From positions 1 through 6,678 of the forward strand of contig JAPYWP010000035.1 of assembly GCA_028276315.1 (NCBI GenBank): a stretch of 6,678 nucleotides of DNA, in the 5' to 3' direction. Shown here piece after piece: positions 1 through 4,873 of the stretch. Source of the stretch: Minisyncoccota bacterium. GTDB taxonomy: Bacteria > Patescibacteriota > Minisyncoccia > UBA6257 > HR35. The position numbers and the translations under genes are program-made. The notes beneath the pieces were generated by a model, which was not told the DNA's origin, searched no databases, and saw only the letters and a list, made by a program, of their open reading frames with translations. Every line of letters begins with the position of its first letter. Positions within the stretch are counted from its first letter, which is position 1.

Positions 1-178
1 GACCTGCTCTTACTAATGTTCTTGTATGTTGAGAGATATTTTTAAAATTACCATCTAAAATTTCGGTAATTTCTTCAACTGAAAGACCTGGGTTTTTATC
101 AACTAAAAGTAAAATTGATATTCGCCAGTGATTGGCAGCTCCTTTAAAATATCTCTCTAATTGTTTTGGCTTTTTCAT
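1..178 (-). CDS. ArsR-like winged-helix transcriptional regulator (N-terminal part, runs off left edge)
   Basis: The first 59 codons are visible and the gene continues past base 1. The start is MKKPKQLERYFKGAANHWRI, followed by SILLLVDKNPGLSVEEITEI and a segment NISQHTRTLVRAG. The order helix, 'N-x-x-R-I-x-I-L' helix, 'gls-x-e-e-I-x-e-x-L' helix, then a recognition helix with S-x-H-x-R-x-L is that of the ArsR/HTH_5 fold, which in many members is a metal- or redox-sensing repressor. The first half carries no metal-binding Cys cluster, so the effector cannot be judged. The ATG at 178 is preceded by a GAAAGA stretch that may serve as a weak ribosome site, and by a TATAAT box. A palindrome 45-85 nt upstream may be its own operator. 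It is separated from the SIMPL gene by 170 nt and probably forms its own unit. The family call is fairly firm; the ligand is unknown. Confidence 0.8.
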   Translation of the reverse strand, partial: MKKPKQLERYFKGAANHWRISILLLVDKNPGLSVEEITEILDGNFKNISQHTRTLVRAG

Positions 179-189
179 TCTTTCATCTA

Positions 190-195
190 ATTATA
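190..195 (-). promoter_or_regulatory. Possible -10 box (TATAAT) for the ArsR-like gene
   Basis: A perfect TATAAT on the minus strand ends 11 nt before the ATG at 178. No convincing -35 hexamer lies 16-18 nt upstream (the best is ATTAAT). Transcription from here would give a nearly leaderless message. In AT-rich DNA a single perfect hexamer is weak evidence. Confidence 0.35.
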
Positions 196-222
196 ACAAA
201 ATATCTCCAAAAATTAATACTA

Positions 223-262
223 AACAATATTCTAATATTCTATAGAATGTTGGAATGTTTTT
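223..262. promoter_or_regulatory. Long imperfect palindrome, candidate operator of the ArsR-like regulator
   Basis: The centre ATTCTATAGAAT (237-248) is a perfect 12-bp palindrome. The flanks extend the symmetry by 14 nt each side with 10 of 14 matches, and three of the four mismatches are A/G transitions. Inside it, TTCTAATATTCTATAGAATG-type half-sites repeat the element ATTC/GAAT about every 10 bp, as expected for a dimeric winged-helix protein contacting successive major grooves. It lies upstream of the regulator start and just beyond the end of the convergently oriented intergenic gap. I see no gene in 179-348 beyond a doubtful 23-codon frame. Operator function is inferred from position and symmetry. 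Confidence 0.5.
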
Positions 263-348
263 TATCAAGGGTTTCATTTCTCAACAATAACAATTTCTAA
301 ACCAACAACACCTGTTCCTGAAAGTGGGGGGTACGACATCTTCATATT

Positions 349-1065
349 TTACTTTATCTCAAAAGTTATATTGACTTGAACTCTGATTTCTTGGGAACCG
401 GGTTGAATTTGTGGTTGAGAAATTTCTGGGCCTCCTTCTATTTCTTTTAACATAACCGGAATAGGCTCAAAAGGACTTGATTCTGTAATACTTACAATTT
501 TTCCTAATTTAAAACCAGCGGATTTAGCAATTTTTTCTGCTTTTTCTTTAGCATTTTTAATTGCTTTTTCTCTTGCTCTTTCTAAATAAACTTCTTTATC
601 ATCAACAGTAAAATTTGGGCCAAAAACATTATTAGCTCCATAATTTACTGCTTGCGACAAAATTTCTCCAATCTTGCTTAAATCTCTAACTTTAACTTTC
701 AAATCTTGACTAATTGTATAACCAACAATTCTATAAGGTGCTTTTGAATAATCATATTTTGGAGTTACTGAATAATTTTCTGTTTGAATATCTTTTTCAT
801 CAATTCCTTTCTCTTTTAGAAAACTTATAATTTTATTCATTTTTTCAGAATTTTCTTTTTGAAGCGTAGTCAAATCTTGACCTTCGCTAATAACTCCAAT
901 TCTAATTTCAGCAATATTTGGCACAACGATCTCTTTTCCTTCACCTGAAACAGAAAATGTTCTTAACTCCGGCCTTGACTTACTATATTCATAAACAAAC
1001 CACAAAGGAGAAAAAGAAAAAATCAAAATTCCGACAATGATTGTTGTTTTTAATGTTTTATCCAT
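349..1065 (-). CDS. SIMPL (DUF541) domain protein, membrane-anchored
   Basis: This 238-residue protein has a short basic N-terminus (MDKTLK), one hydrophobic segment at about residues 7-27 that acts as an uncleaved anchor or signal peptide, and then a SIMPL domain from about residue 38 to the end. Family marks are SGEGKEIVVPNIAEIRIGV near the domain start, the 'ENSEKMNKIISFLKEKGI' helix with the following IQTENYSVTPKYDY strand, the 'VGYTISQDLKVKVRDLSKIG' strand and helix, and the long charged helix around 'LERAREKAIKNAKEKAEKIA'. Members such as Brucella BP26/Omp28 form periplasmic or surface oligomers; their biochemical role is not settled. Here the domain should lie outside the cytoplasmic membrane. 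The start lies 6 nt after the stop of the upstream membrane-protein gene, so the two are probably co-transcribed. There is no strong Shine-Dalgarno sequence. The family call is confident; function is unknown. Confidence 0.9.
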   Translation of the reverse strand: MDKTLKTTIIVGILIFSFSPLWFVYEYSKSRPELRTFSVSGEGKEIVVPNIAEIRIGVISEGQDLTTLQKENSEKMNKIISFLKEKGIDEKDIQTENYSVTPKYDYSKAPYRIVGYTISQDLKVKVRDLSKIGEILSQAVNYGANNVFGPNFTVDDKEVYLERAREKAIKNAKEKAEKIAKSAGFKLGKIVSITESSPFEPIPVMLKEIEGGPEISQPQIQPGSQEIRVQVNITFEIK

Positions 1066-1071
1066 TTTACT

Positions 1072-1422
1072 TTATAAACTATTTATAAATATACCGACTG
1101 ATAAAAATAAAAGGCCGAGATCGCGAATGGCAATGTCATTGAAAATGCCAATAACTGAAATAACTCCAAGAAGACGCAAAATGGCTAAAAGAGAAAAAAT
1201 TAAAGGGTAAAAATTAAAGATAAGAGCAAGGCCAACAATAAAATTAAAAATGCCATTAATTCTAAAAAATTTTTCAGGGCCAAGAAAAGAAAAAGATTTT
1301 GGTAAATAAGCACTCCAATAGCCAGGACTTAAAATTTGCCAAACACCAAAAACAAAAAAGACAAAGCCTAAAGCAAATGAATAAAAATTAAATTTCGATA
1401 AATATTCCTTGATCTTGGTCAT
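1072..1422 (-). CDS. Small four-helix integral membrane protein, function unknown
   Basis: The product has 116 residues, almost all hydrophobic, with likely membrane helices at about 13-31, 55-71, 73-93 and 98-115. Short polar breaks include LSPGYWSAYLPKSF after helix 1 and FNDIAIRDLG before helix 4. Length, four helices and the acidic/arginine motif before the last helix are reminiscent of small DoxX-like membrane proteins, but I see no diagnostic motif and do not assign the family. The gene ends 6 nt before the SIMPL start and begins 34 nt after the Cys-rich mini-gene, so a membrane partner for the SIMPL protein is possible. The reading frame is supported by composition and packing rather than by homology. 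Confidence 0.7.
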   Translation of the reverse strand: MTKIKEYLSKFNFYSFALGFVFFVFGVWQILSPGYWSAYLPKSFSFLGPEKFFRINGIFNFIVGLALIFNFYPLIFSLLAILRLLGVISVIGIFNDIAIRDLGLLFLSVGIFINSL

Positions 1423-1456
1423 TAAGACGAATCTTTAACTAATATTAATTGTTTAT

Positions 1457-1585
1457 TTACTTTTTACCTTTTTCCCTTTTTTTACTACAACTGCAATCAT
1501 CATAAGGCTTTCCGCATCCACTGCAAACACCTTTTTCTATGGGCTTTCCGCACTTGCAAGGTGTGCATCCGCAAGTTTTGCACAT
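1457..1585 (-). CDS. 42-residue cysteine-rich mini-protein, probable zinc-binding
   Basis: Translation gives MCKTCGCTPCKCGKPIEKG followed by VCSGCGKPYDDCSC and a lysine-rich tail (KKREKGKK). Nine of 42 residues are Cys, at 2, 5, 7, 10, 12, 21, 24, 31 and 33, arranged as CxxC-x-C-x2-C-x-C, then CxxC, then CxC. Two CGKP knuckles suggest a small zinc-ribbon-like or metal-thiolate fold. Cys codons are TGC/TGT without interruption, which is very unlikely in a non-coding stretch of this AT-rich DNA. No clear Shine-Dalgarno sequence precedes the ATG. It lies 27 nt after the acetyltransferase stop and 34 nt before the membrane-protein gene, probably in the same transcript. It resembles small Cys-rich proteins I associate with CPR and anaerobe genomes; role unknown, with metal binding inferred from the cysteines. 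Confidence 0.75.
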   Translation of the reverse strand: MCKTCGCTPCKCGKPIEKGVCSGCGKPYDDCSCSKKREKGKK

Positions 1586-1612
1586 TTTTTAAAAAATTTT
1601 AATTCGACCTTT

Positions 1613-2245
1613 TTATAAACTTTTTAAAAATAATCCCCAGGTAAGACGGTTTTCTATTACCTGCCCCACCTTTTTAAATCCCCATTTTTGATGAAATTCT
1701 ATAGACGCTCTATTTGTGATAGGTGCTTCTAGTATTTCACAAATAATATATTTATAACCTCTTGATTGAGCTTCTTTGATAAGTCTCTCCATTAATTTAC
1801 TTCCTTTGCCTTTAGCTGATCCTTTCCGTGCAATATGTCTCAAATATAAAATCTTTTCTTTCCCTAAAAATTCTGCTATATCTTCTGGAACTTTAACAAT
1901 TTTCTCCCATTCTGGTTTAAATGTTTTCCATGCATTTATATCATAAGCCAAAACATAGCCATCAACTTCGTTATTTTCTCTTGTTACTAGTAAAATAATA
2001 TTCTCTCTGTCACAGATTAATCTCTGTAGTTCTTCTTCTGTTAAAGCATGAATTAAAAATCCTCTACTTCCTATTTTTTCTACATCTTCATCAATTTGGG
2101 AACCCTGGTCTGATAATAAATCCGGGGCTATTTTTGATAATAAGTTTTCTTCTTGTACTGACAATATGCCTTGTATATCATTAGAAGATGCATACTGGGC
2201 TTCTATTCGTTGATCTTTTGGACTTTCTAGTGTTTTGGGTTTCAT
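1613..2245 (-). CDS. GNAT-family N-acetyltransferase
   Basis: This is a 210-residue GNAT protein. After a 14-residue lead, 'IEAQYASSNDIQGILSVQEE' is the typical first strand and helix. Motif A covers about 132-157 (LYLRHIARKGSAKGKGSKLM), where the AKGKGS loop binds the acetyl-CoA pyrophosphate (S-x-x-G-x-G here, the first position usually being Q/R). Motif B follows with N178 and 'SIEFHQKWGFKKVG' at about 181-194, the helix after the conserved asparagine and the WGF turn. The acceptor substrate cannot be read from the sequence. The start codon overlaps the panD stop by 4 nt (ATGA), so the two proteins are translationally coupled. This matters because the enterobacterial PanZ/PanM protein, a GNAT-fold protein, binds PanD and triggers its self-cleavage; a similar role here is only an inference from context. 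An ordinary protein or small-molecule acetyltransferase is equally possible. Confidence 0.88.
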   Translation of the reverse strand: MKPKTLESPKDQRIEAQYASSNDIQGILSVQEENLLSKIAPDLLSDQGSQIDEDVEKIGSRGFLIHALTEEELQRLICDRENIILLVTRENNEVDGYVLAYDINAWKTFKPEWEKIVKVPEDIAEFLGKEKILYLRHIARKGSAKGKGSKLMERLIKEAQSRGYKYIICEILEAPITNRASIEFHQKWGFKKVGQVIENRLTWGLFLKSL

Positions 2246-2583
2246 AGATACCTTACAAATCTATTATTTTTATCGACCAGGATAACCGTTGGTTTAATTG
2301 GTTTATCTGTTAATTCGAAACCCATTATAATTATTTCTTCTCCAGCTTTAATCAAATGGGCGGCTGCACCATTCATACAAATAATTCCACTACCTCTTTC
2401 CCCCGGGATTATATAAGTCCATAATCTTGCACCAGATGTATTACTAACAACTAAAACTTTTTCGCCCGGCCAAAAACCAGCTTTCTCAATAAGATCTTCA
2501 TCAATCGTGATACTTCCAATATAATCTAAATCAGCCTCAGTAACAACTGCTTTATGGATTTTTGAACGTAAAACTAATCTCAT
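2242..2583 (-). CDS. panD: Aspartate 1-decarboxylase (pyruvoyl-dependent)
   Basis: PanD converts L-aspartate to beta-alanine and CO2, the beta-alanine branch of pantothenate/CoA synthesis, in the cytoplasm as a tetramer. The 113-residue length matches the family (about 115-125). Key residues align with the E. coli enzyme: the self-processing site Gly23-Ser24 in 'DLDYIGSITID' (Ser24 becomes the pyruvoyl group), Lys8 near the start (MRLVLRSKIH), Arg53, Thr56 and Tyr57 in 'ARLWTYIIPGERGS', and Asn71 in the 'MNGAAAHL' motif. The proenzyme therefore looks competent for cleavage and catalysis. It is the first gene of a unit with its own promoter (2622-2650) and overlaps the downstream acetyltransferase by 4 nt. 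No panB or panC is in the window, so the beta-alanine may feed salvage or another use. The ATG at 2583 has no good Shine-Dalgarno sequence; the in-frame context upstream gives no alternative. Confidence 0.95.
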   Translation of the reverse strand: MRLVLRSKIHKAVVTEADLDYIGSITIDEDLIEKAGFWPGEKVLVVSNTSGARLWTYIIPGERGSGIICMNGAAAHLIKAGEEIIIMGFELTDKPIKPTVILVDKNNRFVRYL

Positions 2584-2621
2584 TTTTACATTTAATGATT
2601 TTTAATATCGACCTTCTTTTA

Positions 2622-2650
2622 ATTTTACCATAGCTTTTAGCCGAAATCAA
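2622..2650 (-). promoter_or_regulatory. Sigma70-type promoter of the panD unit
   Basis: On the minus strand a -35 TTGATT (2645-2650), a 17-nt spacer and a -10 TAAAAT (2622-2627) preceded by TGG (extended -10) are seen. The expected transcript start is near 2615, leaving a leader of about 30 nt before the panD ATG. The 101-nt gap 2584-2684 contains no gene and no clear terminator hairpin for the upstream metal operon. Confidence 0.65.
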
Positions 2651-3258
2651 CATGATATATATTCGTCTAATTGGCGTAATTTAATTATAACCCACATCCT
2701 CCTCCACCCTGAATTTGTGGTAATTTTAATTCTGCGACTTTTTTATGAACATTTTGCATCCAACCAAAAACAGAAGAATATTCTCTTGACATTACTAATT
2801 TTGGATCCGTCTTTTGCCAATCTTTATTTTCCAAAACTTTAAAATAAATTGCTGTCTCTATATAATTTTGGGGAAACCAAAAAGAATTAAGTTGAAGGGC
2901 TAATTTATAAAGTTCATCTTCATCATAACCTTGTGAAACTGCAAGTTCCAGTGCTCCAAGTAGTGCTGAACCATGATTACAATCTTGAGCAAAAGTTGAA
3001 TTATTGCAACAAGGACGAAAAGTATTTTGAGCAACTTTATAAACTAAATCTTCTTGCTCTGGAGTTAATTTTATTATTTCACATTTATTAAAATAAGCTA
3101 CACCATTTTCTTCTTTTCCTAACCACCAGTTGAAGCTAAATAAGGAAGATTTTTTTCGCTAAAAGGAATATTCTTATTAAATTCAGTTTTATTAGAAAGT
3201 CCTAAAGGCCAAAAAAGATTTAAAAGATAGTTAGCAGTTTCTTGATTAATCACCACTA

Positions 3259-3344
3259 CGGATTTATGCGGATCTGAAACGGATATATGCGGATTCTTAT
3301 TTATTTTATATCCGTATTGATCCGTTTCGAATCCTATTGATCCG
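3259..3344. repeat. Paired CGGAT tetrads: imperfect hairpin inside the broken gene
   Basis: Four CGGAT pentamers start at 3259, 3269, 3280 and 3290 (spacing 10-11-10; 36 nt). After a 15-nt AT-rich loop (3295-3309) come four units of the opposite orientation, ATCCG, ending at 3314, 3324, about 3334 (damaged, G missing) and 3344 (35 nt, one short). The two arms can pair as a long imperfect stem. Positions 3257-3334 match 5747-5824 of the ATPase array at 69 of 78 bases without gaps, including an identical 24-nt core (3291-3314 and 5781-5804). Confidence 0.9.
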
Positions 3345-3816
3345 CGATGAGGTTTTGTATATATTCAGGAATTTTGCCATTGTATAATTTTTTCATTTTT
3401 TCTAAATCAATAACTCCACAAGCAATCATTTTTTTGACTGTATTGCCAAAAACAAGCTTTGTTTGAAAACCCTTAGATGGCAAAACTTGATTAACTATTT
3501 GAGAAACTAAACTCTTATCAATCTGCCTAGACTCAATAAAACCAGCTGAATCTTTTTGGGATTTCTTTGATAAAAGAGGTGTTACAAAATTTGATAAAAT
3601 AAAAACTAATATTCCACCAATTAAAATACCTAAAATTATTTGCTTAAAATTTGTCTTATTTTTTACTTTTATACTTTCTTTTACAATTTCTAAATTACAA
3701 CTTTTATGTTCCTTGCACCATACTTCGCATTTATTTGCTAATTCTTCTGTTTCATAGATATGTTCACATTCTTCACACTGGTAATATGTTTTATTGTCTT
3801 TTTCTATTATTTTCAT
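3334..3816 (-). CDS. 5' fragment of the broken gene, still translatable (160 residues)
   Basis: This fragment keeps a start codon and ends at the premature TAG. Residues 1-44 hold a zinc-ribbon-like arrangement: C14-x2-C17 in 'YYQCEECEHIYETEEL' and C30-x3-C34-x5-C40 in CEVWCKEHKSCN. A membrane helix spans about 57-80 (IILGILIGGILVFIL). The rest (81-160) is a soluble region with 'IVNQVLPSKGF', 'FGNTVKKMIACGVIDLEKMK' and 'LYNGKIPEYIQNLI', after which the repeat begins. The start lies 3 nt after the upstream stop, so it belongs to the metal operon. If the lesion is real, the product would be a membrane anchor with a Cys head but without its conserved C-terminal CC...DCNHG domain. Function not recognised. 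Confidence 0.6.
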   Translation of the reverse strand: MKIIEKDNKTYYQCEECEHIYETEELANKCEVWCKEHKSCNLEIVKESIKVKNKTNFKQIILGILIGGILVFILSNFVTPLLSKKSQKDSAGFIESRQIDKSLVSQIVNQVLPSKGFQTKLVFGNTVKKMIACGVIDLEKMKKLYNGKIPEYIQNLIADQ

Positions 3817-3819
3817 TTT

Positions 3820-4611
3820 TTATTCTTTTCTAATTTCTGACTCTAATTTTTTAATTAAATAAATTATAACTAAAATAAGTAAAATTAAAAATAAAATTGG
3901 GAAAAATAAAACGACTAAAAACCAAAAGCTTCCAAAAATACTAAAAAGCGGGGCTAAAAAATTCCAACCGCGCCAATTCCAAAATCCCCAATATCCCATC
4001 ATTGGCATACCACCTCCCATCATTGGCATCATCCAAATTCCACCTCCATCACACCCTAAAAATCTTTTCCCCATATTAATATGCATCAGTTCTTCTCCTT
4101 CTTTACCATGCATTTGTTCAATCATTTTATTCATTGTTAAATGGTCACTACCACCTACCATTTGTTCCATAACATATTCACCTACAGAATGAAAATCTTC
4201 ATTAGTTAGGTTTTGACATTTTACTTTTCCGCGATAAAATTTTTCAACAATTTCTTTTCCTTTTTGAATTTCTTGATTTAACTCAGCATCTTCGGTATGA
4301 GCAACCACGGATAAACGCGGATACAACGCTGATGAACGCGGATTTATTAATTTTAAGTTTTTTTCAAAAGAAAATAATATTATTTTGTCCAGCGGTAAAA
4401 ATAATAAAAGTAAAAAGAAAATAATAAATAATAAAAGTAAAAAGAAAATAATTATAAATCTATAAATAAATTTATCAGCTTTTATCTGTTTTAAAATCTG
4501 CATTAATCTATGGACCGCAGATGAAAGCGGATAATATAAATTATTTATTTCGATTATTTTTTTATATCTGCGTTTATCCGTGTTGAAATCCGCGTTAATC
4601 CGTGGTTTCAT
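3820..4611 (-). CDS. Membrane-anchored Met/His/Cys-rich protein of the metal operon, N-terminus built from repeats
   Basis: The 263-residue frame has two different halves. Residues 105-215 are the conserved-looking core: HTEDAELNQEIQKGKEIVEK, a Cys at 132, 'EDFHSVGEYVMEQMVGG', 'MNKMIEQMHGKEGEELMHIN', MGKRFLGC and the Met-rich WMMPMMGGGMPMMG (193-206). The spaced Met, His and Cys suggest binding of copper or another soft metal outside the membrane. A long hydrophobic stretch at about 218-254 anchors the C-terminus. Residues 1-18, about 30-46 and 91-103 are translated repeats (for example NPRSSALYPRLSVV), around a hydrophobic run at 51-73. 'VVAHTED' looks like a signal-peptide cleavage site now separated from its hydrophobic core by repeat-derived sequence. 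The ATG at 4611 overlaps the repressor stop (ATGA) but lies where a repeat begins; ATG 4503 is an alternative start. Core family known to me only as hypothetical in CPR metal operons. Confidence 0.75.
   Translation of the reverse strand: MKPRINADFNTDKRRYKKIIEINNLYYPLSSAVHRLMQILKQIKADKFIYRFIIIFFLLLLFIIFFLLLLFLPLDKIILFSFEKNLKLINPRSSALYPRLSVVAHTEDAELNQEIQKGKEIVEKFYRGKVKCQNLTNEDFHSVGEYVMEQMVGGSDHLTMNKMIEQMHGKEGEELMHINMGKRFLGCDGGGIWMMPMMGGGMPMMGYWGFWNWRGWNFLAPLFSIFGSFWFLVVLFFPILFLILLILVIIYLIKKLESEIRKE
4303..4607. repeat. 305-bp segment bounded by inverted CGGAT tetrads
   Basis: The ends are inverted copies of AACCACGGATAAACGCGGAT (4303-4322 and the complement of 4588-4607), 19 of 20 matching. The left tetrad has units at 4308, 4318, 4329 (CTGAT) and 4339, spacing 10-11-10. 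The right tetrad (ATCTG/ATCCG ending at 4570, 4580, 4592, 4602) has spacing 10-12-10. A decayed tetrad lies at 4474-4510 (10-12-10), and two opposite units (CAGAT 4518, CGGAT 4528) face the right tetrad across an AT-rich loop. No target-site duplication is visible. The whole segment is coding for the N-terminus of the Met-rich protein. Confidence 0.75.
4401..4454. repeat. 27-bp tandem duplication within the hydrophobic segment
   Basis: Two adjacent 27-nt units, 4401-4427 and 4428-4454, are identical except for one base in the last two. Read on the minus strand each gives IIFFLLLLF, so the duplication lengthens the hydrophobic run by nine residues, from about 14 to about 23, enough to span a membrane. 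Confidence 0.9.
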
Positions 4612-4871
4612 TTTTTCAATTTATAAATTTTTATTAATTCTTCGACTGCTTTTTTCTCTTTATTATTTTTAATTTGATCAATTACATGCGTTTTCAAATG
4701 ATTCTTTAAAACTTCTCTTTCAATTGAAGAAATAGCATTCTTGATAGCTGAAGCTTGAATCAAAATATCCAAACAATATTTTTCATTTTCGATCATCTTT
4801 CCCAAGCCCTCAACCTGTCCTTTAATTATACTCAATCTTTTTAAAATTTTCTTTTTTATTTTTTTATCCAT
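4608..4871 (-). CDS. csoR: CsoR/RcnR-family (DUF156) metal-sensing transcriptional repressor
   Basis: This is an 87-residue all-helical DNA-binding repressor of the family that releases its operator on binding Cu(I), Ni/Co or formaldehyde. Family marks are LKRLSIIKGQVEGLGKMIE (helix 1, contacting DNA) and 'KYCLDILIQASAIKNAISSI' (helix 2). Expected ligand positions are Cys33, His58 and His62 in 'LKNHLKTHVIDQI'. Classical Cu(I) CsoR has Cys-His-Cys here; the third ligand is His instead, as in RcnR, but the RcnR His3 is absent (MDKKIKKKIL). The metal therefore cannot be fixed from residues alone. Context favours copper: the gene starts 2 nt after the stop of a CPH-type ATPase and overlaps the Met-rich protein gene by 4 nt. 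It probably regulates the whole operon from a promoter beyond the right edge. The symbol is given by family, not by proven metal. Confidence 0.9.
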   Translation of the reverse strand: MDKKIKKKILKRLSIIKGQVEGLGKMIENEKYCLDILIQASAIKNAISSIEREVLKNHLKTHVIDQIKNNKEKKAVEELIKIYKLKK

Positions 4872-4873
4872 TT

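Larger units (their letters stand above)
2685..3816 (-). pseudogene. Broken gene: membrane-anchored Cys-rich protein of the metal operon, two frame lesions
   Basis: Three consecutive reading frames encode what looks like one protein of about 377 residues. Part 1 (3816-3334): Cys-rich head, membrane helix, and a basic helical region ending NLIADQ and TAG. Part 2 (3334-3122, next frame): an open run through the repeat, then 'VVVINQETANYLLNLFWPLG' and LPYLASTGG, then TAG. Part 3 (3128-2685, third frame): WLGKEENGVAYFNKCEI, a motif RPCCNNSTFAQDCNHGSALL, 'LYKLALQLNSFWFP', and a C-terminus QGGGGCGL. Inserting one C to turn TAGGAT into TACGGAT at 3334-3335 joins parts 1 and 2; a 1-nt loss (or a 4-nt loss from a GGTT/TGGT slip) near 3120-3128 joins parts 2 and 3. 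The CC-x-N-S-T...D-C-N-H-G cluster looks like a metal site and resembles a conserved CPR protein I recall only as hypothetical. Neither junction has a classical slippery site, so mutation or sequencing error is more likely than programmed frameshifting. Confidence 0.75.

Noticed and set aside
274..345. Minus-strand 23-codon frame (MKMSYPPLSGTGVVGLEIVI then VEK) just after the SIMPL stop and in the same frame.
   Set aside because: Too short, no family recognised and no ribosome site; possibly a remnant of a longer C-terminus, but not supportable.
1585..1603. AT palindrome (TTTTTTAAAAAATTTT) as a terminator after the acetyltransferase gene.
   Set aside because: There is no GC stem, and it directly precedes the start of the Cys-rich mini-gene; it is more likely low-complexity leader sequence.
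3119..3340. Programmed -1 frameshifting in the broken gene.
   Set aside because: Neither junction has an X-XXY-YYZ slippery heptamer, and one lesion is plainly a missing C in a repeat unit.
3651..3833. Plus-strand 60-codon hydrophobic frame.
   Set aside because: It is antisense to the Cys-rich fragment; its hydrophobicity simply reflects T-rich complement of Lys-rich coding sequence.
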